Shown piece by piece: positions 1 to 9,330 of a stretch of 64,000 nucleotides of DNA (positions within the stretch are counted from its first letter, which is position 1; the number at the start of each line of letters is the position of its first letter). The notes below the pieces were generated by a model. It saw nothing but the letters and a program-made list of their open reading frames with translations, was not told the origin of the DNA and made no database searches. Location of the stretch: NCBI GenBank assembly GCA_041664345.1, contig JBAYKX010000001.1, positions 124,001-188,000 on the forward strand. Direction: 5' to 3'. The position numbers and the translations under genes were made by a program. This stretch comes from GWE2-40-63 sp041664345. GTDB lineage: Bacteria > Bacteroidota > Bacteroidia > Bacteroidales > SZUA-534.

Positions 1-636
1 AGGGCTGGGTATGGCGCTCACGGAATTCATTTGGAGCCACCCGCCCTGGAAAAATATCAAACCTCTTTTTTATTATCCAATGGAGGACTCGTTTTAGCTT
101 TTAATAATAAAATGAATGCGGGTCTGCAAATGGAAGCTATTTATGCTCAAAAAGGTTGGAAAGATGTGGATGATAGCATTCCCGACTCCTTTTTTAGCCG
201 GACCATTAACTATTTAGAAGTTCCTATTTTTGGGCATTGGGAAATAGGGCACGGAGCGGTGAGGCCTGTAATTCTTGTGGGTCCTTATTTGGCTTTTAAA
301 TTGAGTGAATCGGCCGATTCAAATAATTTTAACCACCCCAACGACTATGATCCCTTCCATCAGGCTATCCGGAATGTAAGTTGGGGTATTAAAACAGGTC
401 TCGGATTAAGGTACAATATTAACCAGCGGATGGCAATTTTTGCCGAAGCACGCTATGATATTCAGGTGGCCGGTGGCCGTGATATTTTTATTGATCGTCC
501 CAATAAAATTCAGGCATCGCGACTTATGGAAATTACCGGAACATTTGGCATTTTATGGCATATAATTCCTCAGGAAAAAAATGAGGATAAGGAAGGCTAT
601 GTTCCTAAAGAAAACCTATATGAACCGGAGGAATAA
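1..636 (+). CDS. Outer-membrane beta-barrel protein, PorT-like, 5'-truncated by window edge
   Basis: The reading frame is open from the first base, so the N-terminus lies outside the window; about 211 residues are visible. The visible part is made of alternating hydrophobic/polar strands typical of an outer-membrane beta-barrel (FNNKMNAGLQMEAIY, then VPIFGHWEIG, then GLRYNINQRMAIFAEARYDIQ). This is the layout of Bacteroidetes PorT-family or outer-membrane protein beta-barrel domains. The C-terminus (after about residue 185) is a charged tail rich in Glu and Lys. It converges with gcvH and shares a bidirectional terminator with it. The family is recognised by pattern only; no specific function can be assigned. 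Confidence 0.7.
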   Translation, partial: RAGYGAHGIHLEPPALEKYQTSFLLSNGGLVLAFNNKMNAGLQMEAIYAQKGWKDVDDSIPDSFFSRTINYLEVPIFGHWEIGHGAVRPVILVGPYLAFKLSESADSNNFNHPNDYDPFHQAIRNVSWGIKTGLGLRYNINQRMAIFAEARYDIQVAGGRDIFIDRPNKIQASRLMEITGTFGILWHIIPQEKNEDKEGYVPKENLYEPEE

Positions 637-653
637 TTCCTATTATTAACACA

Positions 654-693
654 CCAATAAAAAAGCCGGAACTAATTCCGGCTTTTTTATTGG
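654..693. terminator. Bidirectional intrinsic terminator between barrel gene and gcvH
   Basis: A perfect 18-bp inverted repeat (core AAAAAAGCCGGAA / TTCCGGCTTTTTT) encloses the four-base loop CTAA. Each strand ends in a T-run, and the hairpin sits exactly between the two convergent genes. Confidence 0.9.
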
Positions 694-703
694 TAATGTG
701 TTA

Positions 704-1081
704 TTACCCAATAGTTTCTTTGTAAGCATCGGCCGACAATAATTTATTAAGTTCATTGGCGTCAGCTATTTTGATTCTTATCATCCAGCCCTCTCCGTAA
801 GGATCTTTGTTAACCAACTCAGGAGCCGATTCCAATTTAGGGTTAAGCTCTACTATTTCACCACTAATAGGTAAAAATAAATCAGATACAGTTTTTACAG
901 CTTCAATAGTACCAAAAGTATCACCCATAGCTAATGTTTCGCCTATGGTTTCTATTTCAACAAATACTATATCGCCCAATTGCTGCTGAGCATATTCAGT
1001 AATACCAATAAAAGCTTCATTGCCTTCAACTCTAATCCACTCGTGATCTTCGGTGTATTTTAAATTAGCTGGAACATTCAT
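704..1081 (-). CDS. gcvH: Glycine cleavage system H protein
   Basis: This is the lipoyl carrier protein of the glycine cleavage system. It shuttles the aminomethyl group between the P, T and L proteins in the cytoplasm. From the chosen ATG the protein is 125 residues, the normal family length; an upstream in-frame ATG at 1123 would add 14 unrelated residues. The N-terminus shows the family motif YTEDHEWI, and the lipoylation motif TIEAVKTVSD places the lipoyl-lysine at residue 63. The C-terminal signature NKDPYGEGWMIRI is intact. It lies downstream of sprA, the usual Bacteroidetes order, with its own candidate promoter (TAATTTTG, complement of 1121-1128) in the 119-bp gap. Confidence 0.97.
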   Translation of the reverse strand: MNVPANLKYTEDHEWIRVEGNEAFIGITEYAQQQLGDIVFVEIETIGETLAMGDTFGTIEAVKTVSDLFLPISGEIVELNPKLESAPELVNKDPYGEGWMIRIKIADANELNKLLSADAYKETIG

Positions 1082-1120
1082 ATATGCAAGTTTTTTATGT
1101 ATGACAATTGTATGATGGTG

Positions 1121-1128
1121 CAAAATTA
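1121..1128 (-). promoter_or_regulatory. Candidate -7 box for gcvH
   Basis: On the minus strand this reads TAATTTTG, a full match to the Bacteroidetes -7 consensus TAnnTTTG, about 40 bases before the gcvH ATG. No convincing -33 TTTG was identified. Confidence 0.45.
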
Positions 1129-1200
1129 CTCTTTTTTTGGAAAAAGGAATTAACTGTTGGTAGATAAACCAAAAAAAAGGATTGTTTTACAACACGATGA

Positions 1201-4200
1201 TTAAAGGGTAAACTGGAATTTAAAACCGAATTCGGTTACCGATTGTTTAAATGACCCAACTTTGGGTGTTGTAACTAAACGGTCGTAATACGCCGTAAGC
1301 ATAAGCTTCTCACTTAATTGATAATCGGCCGTAATTTTGGTAGTAATTACTTTTTGTCCTTGAGTAACCTGATTGGTACCCTGATTCAGATCATGTATTA
1401 CCGTTAAGTTATCGCGGATGGAAATATCGCCCCTAACATTTAAGTCACTTTCAAGCGGTTTTGTTGCTCCGCCGGGTGTTTTTATCTTTAATTTCAATTT
1501 GTCGAATCGGTAGCCGGTGCCAATAGTATATTCCCAGGTATAAACTTCAGCCATTTGGTTGTTGGATAAACTCATGGTAAGGTTCCGGTTTTTCTTGTAT
1601 TCAAATTTGGTAAGCATGTTGTTTTTCCAGGTAACATCAATTCCAAATAAAGGGATAAATTGCTCACTGGCGGTAAAACTTGAAATGTCGTATTGAGGTT
1701 GAAATAACGAGGAGGTGTCGGAAAGGTTAAAATAATCCCAATTTAGGGTAGAGGCAAAACTTCCTACCGAGAACAGCGCCGTGTATCCGTGCGACAAAGA
1801 GATGGTTTTAAAATATTTTGTCAGAAAATCGATGTTTGTTAAACCATCGTATTTAATGCGCCAAGTAGGCCGTAAATAAAGCCAGTTGGTAAAACTTAAA
1901 TTTTTTGTTGAAGTGGAGTAACCACCATAAGCCGCCAGAAATGCCGGTATGGCCACTTCTGGGTTTTGGCTGCTGTAACCGGTTGGCATGTTAAGTGAGT
2001 CTGCAGTAGGTTGATAATTGTCTGGGTCTTTATGCTCCCGCTCCCCTGCTAAACGCCAGGCAATAATACTTAAATTGGTTTTGTATTGCTCAAAAGCTTC
2101 AGAAACCTGATTTGCACTATCCGGTTTGTTGTTAAAAGCTGAATTCAGCATCCAAATATTTATATTGTAAGTACCTGTTTCCTTTCGGTTTTCAGTATTG
2201 ACCGAATTGTTTTCGATATAATAATATTCTGAATTTATAAGTGTTTTGCTCTGCTGGCCACCAAAATCAATCCGTAAGTCTTTAAATGGTTGATACGTTG
2301 ATTTAAAGCTATAGGTAACATTGTTGGTCATAGTATAAGGGCTAACCCAACTGGTGGAGTCAATTAATTTATCTTTCAGTGCTGTGGTGCGGGCAAAGGC
2401 AGTATCTTGCCACCCAAAAATAAATGGCAAACCCGGGTTTTTAACTAATTCACCAAATTGGTGATTGGGCTCATAGCCACTCATAAAGGTTCCCTGCGTT
2501 TGGGTAAGGGTTCCCGAAAACTGCTTAAATCCGGTTACTAAAAGCAGGGTTTTTTCCAAACCAATAATCACCCAATTATCGTTTATCTGTTTTTTACCTT
2601 TTACTTCAATGCTTGCCGAATCAGCAGCTTCGGCCAGAGTAACTTCAATGCGGTTTTCATTTATAATATCGAAGTCGGCTTTTAGATCTTTGCCATCCTT
2701 TGATTTCACGGTAATTTTAATTTCTTCTTCGGTTCCCAACGCATGGTTTATTCTGCGGGCAGTTCCCGCTTTAAAATTCACCTCTTTTTGAGCGTAAGAT
2801 ACTACTTCAAATTTTGGTTTGTTTCGTTGTGCCTTTGTTTGCTTGTATTTTTTATTTGTTTTCTCAATAAAGATTATTTTATTGTACAAATTATCCATGT
2901 TTAATTGCGCATTGAGCGTAACCTGTTGGTTGTTTTTAATAGTATTTCCCATATTCAAATCCAACGACGTATCCTTTCGCATGGTTGGAGCCAACAGCCA
3001 TTCATAAGTAGCTGCATACCGGGCATTCGACGAAATAAAATCAAGCAAAGGTATTTTATTGATGGGGATGGTATAGGAAGCATCAAACGCTTGGTTGTAG
3101 GCATTTGGGGTGCCAAAATTTTGAATGGAATTCCAAACCGTTTCTTTGTATAGTTGGTAGCTATCTTTACTTTCCTTATTCACTTCACCTTCAGGTTCAA
3201 TAATAATGGCATTGGTATTGGTGGCAAAGGTAAATTTCAATCCTTTGGAGAAGTTATACTTCATATCAAATTTTCGTTTCCAATAGAAGTTTTTATCGTA
3301 AGTTGGAGTAAAAATTTGTTCCGGATTATTCAAATTCCTCAGCAATGTTTCGCTGTATCGCCTATCCATGCTTGTTTGGAACGATACCTGTTGGGGAGCC
3401 AGATAAAAATTGAAATCGCCAATTAACCGCAATGCTTTCTTTTTTAGAAGCTTACTCTTTTTAAAGGGTTCATAATTTTTAGGCTGGTTGTTAAATACAT
3501 AATTTAAGGAGGCATTGTAAGTCTTTATAGAGTTATGGTCAATACCCACATCGTGATGTGCCAATTCGTTGTATGAGTATGATGCGCTTAAATTGGAAGG
3601 GGAATAAAAACGGGGTTTACCTTTTCCCGATTGTCCGATTCCCACATTGGTAAAATTTAGACTTTTACGTTCGGTAATGTCCTGCACTTGCTTAACCAAC
3701 GATTCTTTTTCGGCCTCACTTAAGCTGGGATCATTCAGGGTGGTTTCCATTTTCACATCCTGATCCAGTGGGTTGTATTCAGGGTTTATTGCAATGCGTG
3801 AATATCCCATAAACAGGGGAACCCGTAAGTTGGCCTCTTTCGGAAAGAATTTTCCTAAATCGAGGTTGGTGGCTACGTCAATCTGGTTGGTTTCCTCTTT
3901 TGACCGCTCCTGCCCACTTTGCTCAATGCTACCAAAACCGGGTTGAGTAGTGCTTCCAGCAACCGATAGAGTACCAAAATCGGCCAATCGGGCGGTAATT
4001 CTTCCGGTGGCAGCCCAACCGCCTTTTTCGTCAAAATCGGTCAATCGCAACTCATTTACCCATATCTCCGTCGATTTGGGTTGGCCATCGTCAGTATTTT
4101 GGTTGTATCTTGCTTTTGGATTCCGTACCCCAATCATTAATGTTTTTACCTGTGCAATGTTTGGGTTACCTTTTACAATGATTCGCTGACTGCCGTTATA

Positions 4201-6576
4201 ATAAGTAAATTCATCAATATAGGAAAGCTCTGAGTTCGCTTTACGCATGGCCTCATTTCTAGCAAGTTTTGCGGCTACCAAGGTTTCAAACTCGATATCC
4301 AAATTGTTCTCGTTTGGCCAAACAATTTCAGCTTCCCCTTCGGAATACTTACTGGTTACCCATGGTGGGGTAACTTTAAGCGGTACTTCGTATTCGTAAT
4401 AATTATCGGTAAAATCGGAACCCAACCGCACAAAGCACGAAACATCATAATCATCAACGGGATCATCTTCAAACATACTTTCGGCGTGAATGTACATTTG
4501 AAGGTGCTTATAATCGCGCATGTCCATGTTCAGCGTTTTGTAAACTGCTTTGGCATATCCATCTTGCAGTTTAGAAACTTTAAGAGCCATCGATTGCTCG
4601 TTCAATTTATTTAATTGTGGGTTCGATGGATCTTGTTGCCTATCTACACCGGGAGGCAGCACGTAATTTACGGGCTTGCGGCTTCCATTTTCTTCAATAT
4701 TAACCGATGAAATACTAAATGGAATATCATTGGGGTCGTTGATTTGGTCGCCACCAATGGCTTCACCGCCTTCGGCCAAGGTGTAATCGTATTTTCTCCA
4801 TTCACTGCGAACCAGTTCCAATTTGGCAAAGCGCAGCACGATGCTGCTTTCCCAACCTTTCATAAACATACGCATAAACCGGATTGATTTAAAATCCTGA
4901 ATAGCTCCAATCCGTTGGTTGGGGTTATTGATGGGTACTTTAAACTGATACCATTTTACCTGCTTTGTTTGCCCATTTTTTAAAGTAACGGTGGCTGTTT
5001 GAATATCGGTAATAGGAATCTTGCCCGGCTCCATATTGTCTTTATTCAAATCAATTTCATACTGATAATAAGCTTCATTTTCACTTAACGTAAAGTCGCC
5101 GTTAATATCTTCCACATCGGGGCTCGATTGCCCAACGGTATTGTAATTTTCGTTGGTGCTTTCACTTACCGGAGTATTCCCTTCCGAATTGCTGTATTCT
5201 TTGTACCGTTCCAAAATCCCCAATTCCTGATCATCATAATCGCCTCCCCTAAAGTAATGATAATCATCAGCCGATGGGTCACTAAGAATAGAAGCCAATG
5301 CTTCAGTATTGGTTACTTTGCTTTCCATGGTTGAAAGAAAATTGGAAAAATGGTTCTGTTCTGCCGATTTACCAGTTCCATCAACCAGCGTACCGCTCAA
5401 TCCATCGAACCCAACATCCTGCATGGGTCGTAATGCCTTATCGTTTACAAAATCAGTAGTAAGTGCCTGAACAGTCGGTACCCGACCCCATTGTGTGGTA
5501 TCATATTCAGTTTCCAAGGGAGGGTTGTTTGTTGGGAGTCCGTTTTCATAGCTTTTTCTGCCGTCTTTCAAAATGTCTTCCGATACATTACCCAAATTAA
5601 AATAAAGCTTACCTCCATTATTCAAGGAATCTTCCTCCACAAACGGATCCATCATCCAAAACATGATATATTCAACGTTTTGCGATTCAAAATCTTTAGT
5701 AGTTAATTCCCGCATAATTCCTCCCCAACGCTCCTCTGGCAACTCTAATCTTCCATCGGAGTTAATACCAGCCGTATCAAAATTGTAGGGACCTCTTTCA
5801 TTAGGATAAAAAGCCAAATCGAGGGTAGATATTTCAGTGGGTATTCCATTTGCAGCAAATTTATTGGGAAAAATTTCTTGCTCATCGGGGCGATATACCT
5901 GCAGGTTCGATTGTTGCTCCTCGCTTACCGGTGAACCTGAACGGAAGAACAGCGGATCAATCTGATACCAAGCTAATTTAGCCCGGTTATATCCCGAAGT
6001 GAGGTTGTTATAATCGGAAGCTTCGGGGAACAAAAGCGGTTGACCTTGAGGAATACTTGACAAGGACCATCCTACTCTGTTTTTTAAATCGATGCTGGAT
6101 TCACTTCCTTCAAAATCATCAATAAAGGCATTTCCTTCCTTTCCAATGGCTTTGTTATGACCGGGTATTAATTGAGCAAACTCACCCTCTGTAGTAATGG
6201 TTGACATTTCTTTGGTTTCCAAAAAGGGAAGTAAATCAATGGCCCGGGTTAAAATTGGAACATCGGTGCGATACGAACCATTTAAGCCCCAAATGGTATT
6301 ACTTATTGGCTCTTCACCCATATTTACTTTTTCGGTGAGCGGCCTTTCAGTAAGGTTCATAATGGTTCCACCCAGATTAAAATCGTTGCTAAACCGATAT
6401 TCAAAATGCGAACCCATCAGGGTTTTGCTTTGAATACTAAACATGGAATTGCTCTCCAACGAAATTTTTATGGGTGTTCCGGAAGCCAGGTAACTATCGT
6501 TTAGAATTTTAACCCGTCCCAAATTATAATCAACGGTATAATCGATATTGGGTTGCAAAACAATCCCACCCGCCAT
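1201..6576 (-). CDS. sprA: SprA/SOV, T9SS outer-membrane translocon, C-terminal part (frameshifted gene)
   Basis: SprA is the very large outer-membrane barrel that forms the T9SS protein-conducting pore. This frame carries about three quarters of the protein: 1,791 residues from its first ATG. SprA-like sequence continues upstream in the same frame to about 6780 (LTFRELYDST, then KNKFYLTGNYKSS, then GSVKVMAGG), although no start codon is used there. Family signatures visible are FNLGGTIMNLTERPLTEKVN, NTIWGLNGSYRTDVP, AFIDDFEGSESSIDL and a terminal barrel strand ending FGFKFQFTL. The N-terminal part lies in another frame upstream; the two join near 6774-6779 if one base is added. Intact, the product would be about 2,460 residues, normal for SprA. 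Confidence 0.93.
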   Translation of the reverse strand: MAGGIVLQPNIDYTVDYNLGRVKILNDSYLASGTPIKISLESNSMFSIQSKTLMGSHFEYRFSNDFNLGGTIMNLTERPLTEKVNMGEEPISNTIWGLNGSYRTDVPILTRAIDLLPFLETKEMSTITTEGEFAQLIPGHNKAIGKEGNAFIDDFEGSESSIDLKNRVGWSLSSIPQGQPLLFPEASDYNNLTSGYNRAKLAWYQIDPLFFRSGSPVSEEQQSNLQVYRPDEQEIFPNKFAANGIPTEISTLDLAFYPNERGPYNFDTAGINSDGRLELPEERWGGIMRELTTKDFESQNVEYIMFWMMDPFVEEDSLNNGGKLYFNLGNVSEDILKDGRKSYENGLPTNNPPLETEYDTTQWGRVPTVQALTTDFVNDKALRPMQDVGFDGLSGTLVDGTGKSAEQNHFSNFLSTMESKVTNTEALASILSDPSADDYHYFRGGDYDDQELGILERYKEYSNSEGNTPVSESTNENYNTVGQSSPDVEDINGDFTLSENEAYYQYEIDLNKDNMEPGKIPITDIQTATVTLKNGQTKQVKWYQFKVPINNPNQRIGAIQDFKSIRFMRMFMKGWESSIVLRFAKLELVRSEWRKYDYTLAEGGEAIGGDQINDPNDIPFSISSVNIEENGSRKPVNYVLPPGVDRQQDPSNPQLNKLNEQSMALKVSKLQDGYAKAVYKTLNMDMRDYKHLQMYIHAESMFEDDPVDDYDVSCFVRLGSDFTDNYYEYEVPLKVTPPWVTSKYSEGEAEIVWPNENNLDIEFETLVAAKLARNEAMRKANSELSYIDEFTYYNGSQRIIVKGNPNIAQVKTLMIGVRNPKARYNQNTDDGQPKSTEIWVNELRLTDFDEKGGWAATGRITARLADFGTLSVAGSTTQPGFGSIEQSGQERSKEETNQIDVATNLDLGKFFPKEANLRVPLFMGYSRIAINPEYNPLDQDVKMETTLNDPSLSEAEKESLVKQVQDITERKSLNFTNVGIGQSGKGKPRFYSPSNLSASYSYNELAHHDVGIDHNSIKTYNASLNYVFNNQPKNYEPFKKSKLLKKKALRLIGDFNFYLAPQQVSFQTSMDRRYSETLLRNLNNPEQIFTPTYDKNFYWKRKFDMKYNFSKGLKFTFATNTNAIIIEPEGEVNKESKDSYQLYKETVWNSIQNFGTPNAYNQAFDASYTIPINKIPLLDFISSNARYAATYEWLLAPTMRKDTSLDLNMGNTIKNNQQVTLNAQLNMDNLYNKIIFIEKTNKKYKQTKAQRNKPKFEVVSYAQKEVNFKAGTARRINHALGTEEEIKITVKSKDGKDLKADFDIINENRIEVTLAEAADSASIEVKGKKQINDNWVIIGLEKTLLLVTGFKQFSGTLTQTQGTFMSGYEPNHQFGELVKNPGLPFIFGWQDTAFARTTALKDKLIDSTSWVSPYTMTNNVTYSFKSTYQPFKDLRIDFGGQQSKTLINSEYYYIENNSVNTENRKETGTYNINIWMLNSAFNNKPDSANQVSEAFEQYKTNLSIIAWRLAGEREHKDPDNYQPTADSLNMPTGYSSQNPEVAIPAFLAAYGGYSTSTKNLSFTNWLYLRPTWRIKYDGLTNIDFLTKYFKTISLSHGYTALFSVGSFASTLNWDYFNLSDTSSLFQPQYDISSFTASEQFIPLFGIDVTWKNNMLTKFEYKKNRNLTMSLSNNQMAEVYTWEYTIGTGYRFDKLKLKIKTPGGATKPLESDLNVRGDISIRDNLTVIHDLNQGTNQVTQGQKVITTKITADYQLSEKLMLTAYYDRLVTTPKVGSFKQSVTEFGFKFQFTL

Positions 6577-6755
6577 AACCTTAACCGATCCTTCGGGAAT
6601 ATTGAATGAATTAAGAAATATTTCTGATCCGCCCGATGATTTGTAATTACCGGTTAAGTAAAATTTGTTTTTTGAGGTTATCTGCTCTGCTTTATATTGG
6701 GTTGAATCGTAGAGTTCCCGAAAGGTAAGTTTGCTGGCGAGTGTTTTGTCAGGAA

Positions 6756-8588
6756 TTAACCGATTATATACCGGCCAAAGGGTTCCAAAACCGGAAAAAT
6801 TATTCTGCCTGAAGCCGCTATAATGCTCAATCCTTCCGAAAAGTCGAATACACCATCACCACTAGCAACATAATTGCCTGCCGAATTGTAATTGTCGAGC
6901 CCTAAATGCCTCAAAAACTTTTCATTACGCATCGAATCGTTGAGTACCTTGTTTTTATCAGGAATGTTTAGTATCCTTGTACCTGTATTGTCATCGTAGT
7001 ATTCAACTTCAAATTTAAAATCCTCTTTGCTCACTTGGTAAGCTCCAATGGCATAAATATTTTTAAGCATTAACTTCCAGTTCGGGAGTATGGGATTAAA
7101 ATTTGTTCCTTTCAATAATTTTAGAAAAAGCACGTTTGGATGCTGCACCCCATCTTGAGAAAACTCCCCCACTTTATAAGTCTGACCATTCAAGGTGTAT
7201 TCATAGGCAACGGCCAAAACTTCATCGCTGTTCAACGAAGAATTAAGGGAAATGTAACCCAATTTTTCATCAACGGTATATTCAGTGGCGGCTAATTTTC
7301 GGGCAAATTCCACCTTTTCGTATTCCCTGCCACCCTGATAACCCCAGTCGAAAAGTATTCGCGATAAATCGTTTATGTTGCGAAGTTGGCTGTTGGCCGC
7401 AGCGGTTAGTTTTTGGTAAAGGGAATTACTGTTATTATCGGGTGTTTGTTTTCTTCCGTATTCAAGTTTATTATCAAGAATTACGGTTTCTTTTTCGCCA
7501 TAATAAGTTACTTCTACCAGTTCTTCACCCATATCAACAAATGCAGCTATATTACGGGGTCCGGTGGTTTCTTTTTTTGTGTTGGTAACCCAAACCTCAA
7601 TTTTATTTATTACAATTCCCGTGTTTATTAGCGGTGCATTTTCCATCGCTTTATCGTAATTGGTTCTAAAATTATGAGCCAAAAAGAAATGCCGGTTTTT
7701 ATCGTAATTTACTGCCGATATATCGTAAGTGCTTTTTTGCGCTCCCCCTTCTACCGTAATGGTTTTTGTTTCGCCTTGCTGTTGTGAGAAAATACTGGTC
7801 ACGTAAAGGTTTCCAAATTTCAATTCGGTAAGCAACCCAAACAAGCTTTGGCTTCCAGTAATTAACGAGGTGGTCATGGGCATTGAAACGTCACCGGCTT
7901 CCACTTTTTGGAGTATATCGTCTTCTTTTCCCTGATACCGTAAATTCATGGTATTGTCAAAATCAAATTGCGATTCCGTATCATAGGAAACTTTCATTTC
8001 CAGGTTTTCACCTATCTTGCCCACCACACTCATCTGAATTTCTTCCTTAAAATCAAACGTGGTGTTTCTACGCAACTCAACGGGTTGATTTGGGTTTTCG
8101 TTGTTGGTCATTTTAATACCAAACTTTAACGAAGCTGATCCATTGGGCTTAATATCGATGGTATTGCTCCCAAAAATGGTTTCAAAAGCTTCGCTGCCTA
8201 CATTTATTTTTGGAATTATTGAAGATTGATGTTCAAAAGTTTCGCTTTTGTAGCGCTCATTCCAATATCCTTTTAGTTTTTTTTGCACATCATAATCCAA
8301 ATATTCCTCAAAGCTCATGGTGTATGGAGTAGCTATATCAACCGAGCCTACTTTCTTGTGCAAAATGTATTGATTCGTAGTTTCGTCGTATTCCACCTCG
8401 GTAACTATATTTTCCGGGGTTTTCATATCAATATTCGACGATTTTTGATTGGGTTGAAACGGCAAGGTTGATTGAGGCTTAATTTGATAGGGGTTAGATG
8501 TGGAGTCACCGATACTTTGACTCCAACCCATAAAAGGAATTCCAATGCAGAATAACGAGAATGCTATAAGTAAAAAAAGATGTTTCAA
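6756..8588 (-). CDS. sprA: SprA/SOV, T9SS outer-membrane translocon, N-terminal part (frameshifted gene)
   Basis: This is the N-terminal 600 residues of SprA. A signal peptide is visible (hydrophobic LFLLIAFSLFCIGIPF, then WSQ). It is followed by SprA family segments such as FEEYLDYDVQKKLKGYWNER, IDIKPNGSASLKFGIK, MKVSYDTESQFDFDNTMNL, EAGDVSMPMTTSLITGSQ and ASGRIIFPVLEPFG. After that motif the frame runs into a stop (RYIIG then TAA), while SprA homology continues in the -1 frame (PVYNRLIPDK). A single missing base in TTTGGCC, near 6774-6779, explains the break. The gene starts 18 bp after ruvA, so the two are probably co-transcribed. A broken sprA would abolish T9SS, but the window also encodes intact T9SS cargo, so a sequence error is likely. 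Confidence 0.92.
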   Translation of the reverse strand: MKHLFLLIAFSLFCIGIPFMGWSQSIGDSTSNPYQIKPQSTLPFQPNQKSSNIDMKTPENIVTEVEYDETTNQYILHKKVGSVDIATPYTMSFEEYLDYDVQKKLKGYWNERYKSETFEHQSSIIPKINVGSEAFETIFGSNTIDIKPNGSASLKFGIKMTNNENPNQPVELRRNTTFDFKEEIQMSVVGKIGENLEMKVSYDTESQFDFDNTMNLRYQGKEDDILQKVEAGDVSMPMTTSLITGSQSLFGLLTELKFGNLYVTSIFSQQQGETKTITVEGGAQKSTYDISAVNYDKNRHFFLAHNFRTNYDKAMENAPLINTGIVINKIEVWVTNTKKETTGPRNIAAFVDMGEELVEVTYYGEKETVILDNKLEYGRKQTPDNNSNSLYQKLTAAANSQLRNINDLSRILFDWGYQGGREYEKVEFARKLAATEYTVDEKLGYISLNSSLNSDEVLAVAYEYTLNGQTYKVGEFSQDGVQHPNVLFLKLLKGTNFNPILPNWKLMLKNIYAIGAYQVSKEDFKFEVEYYDDNTGTRILNIPDKNKVLNDSMRNEKFLRHLGLDNYNSAGNYVASGDGVFDFSEGLSIIAASGRIIFPVLEPFGRYIIG

Positions 8589-8606
8589 AACCAGGATACC
8601 GTTAAT

Positions 8607-9188
8607 TTATATCGATTTTAATGCATGCTTTACTAATTCTTCAACGCCGATTGACGGTTTATCTTTTATAAGTTTATCAAGTACCTTTTCAACGGTGTTT
8701 TTAGCAAAGCCTAACATCACTAAAGCAGATAACGCTTCATCGCGGTTTGTATTGCTTTGTGAGAATAAAAATTCTCCTGAAACGTCCGATTTGCCTACTT
8801 TATCTCTTAAATCGATAATTATTCGTTGGGCTGTTTTGGCACCAATACCTTTAATTTGGTTTAGTAACGCCACATTTCCGCTTAAAATAGCATCCCTTAT
8901 TTCCTCGGGGCTCATTGACGATAATATCATACGAGCCGTATTTGCACCAATACCTGAAACGGAAATCAGCTGTCGAAAAATGCCTCGTTCACTTTTATTA
9001 AAAAAGCCATACAAAATTTCCGCATCTTCGCGCACCACTTGGTGAAGAAAAACTATTGCTTGTTCTTTCCCTGCCAAAGCAGAGTAAGTGTTCAGCGAAA
9101 TCTGGATACTGTACCCAATTCCCTGGTTGTCGATAACTACTGAGGCGGGCGTTAATTCGGCAATTTTGCCCTGAATGTATTCATACAT
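8607..9188 (-). CDS. ruvA: Holliday junction branch migration protein RuvA
   Basis: RuvA binds Holliday junctions as a tetramer and loads the RuvB motor. From the chosen ATG (MYEYIQGKIAEL) the protein has 193 residues, the normal length; an upstream in-frame ATG would add nine residues that do not fit the family. Domain I carries YIQGKI and the conserved YGFFNKSERGIFRQLISVSGIG segment. Domain II has the paired helix-hairpin-helix motifs SVSGIGANTA and QIKGIGAKTAQRI. Domain III (about residues 145-193) shows EALSALVMLGF and ends EELVKHALKS. It is the first gene of the ruvA-sprA unit, with a TAGTTTTG box at 9213-9220. Confidence 0.97.
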   Translation of the reverse strand: MYEYIQGKIAELTPASVVIDNQGIGYSIQISLNTYSALAGKEQAIVFLHQVVREDAEILYGFFNKSERGIFRQLISVSGIGANTARMILSSMSPEEIRDAILSGNVALLNQIKGIGAKTAQRIIIDLRDKVGKSDVSGEFLFSQSNTNRDEALSALVMLGFAKNTVEKVLDKLIKDKPSIGVEELVKHALKSI

Positions 9189-9212
9189 AATAACTAAGCT
9201 TTGGCTTAGCGG

Positions 9213-9220
9213 CAAAACTA
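9213..9220 (-). promoter_or_regulatory. Candidate -7 box for ruvA-sprA
   Basis: The minus strand reads TAGTTTTG, a full match to TAnnTTTG, 25 bases before the ruvA ATG. A small hairpin-like repeat (CTAAG/CTTAG, 9193-9208) lies in the leader. Confidence 0.45.
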
Positions 9221-9285
9221 CAAAAAATGAGTGTTAAATGATGGCCTTTTTGATGAAAATAGTGTAGGTGCTTTTTGAACAAAAA

Positions 9286-9313
9286 AAAAGAGAAAGCCGT
9301 GACTTTCTCTTTT
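9286..9313 (-). terminator. Intrinsic terminator after the caspase-like gene
   Basis: An inverted repeat (AAAAGAGAAAG / CTTTCTCTTTT) around a six-base loop is followed on the minus strand by a U-run. It lies 18 bp beyond the caspase-like stop codon. Confidence 0.8.
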
Positions 9314-9330
9314 AACTATTTTAAGATTGC

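Noticed and set aside
6771..6790. Programmed -1 frameshift in sprA
   Set aside because: The zero-frame codons at the junction (CCC TTT GGC) do not form a good X_XXY_YYZ heptamer and no SprA homologue is known to need recoding; a missing base is simpler.
8545..9045. Plus-strand 166-codon ORF over ruvA
   Set aside because: It is a mirror of the ruvA coding sequence; RuvA motifs on the minus strand are complete.
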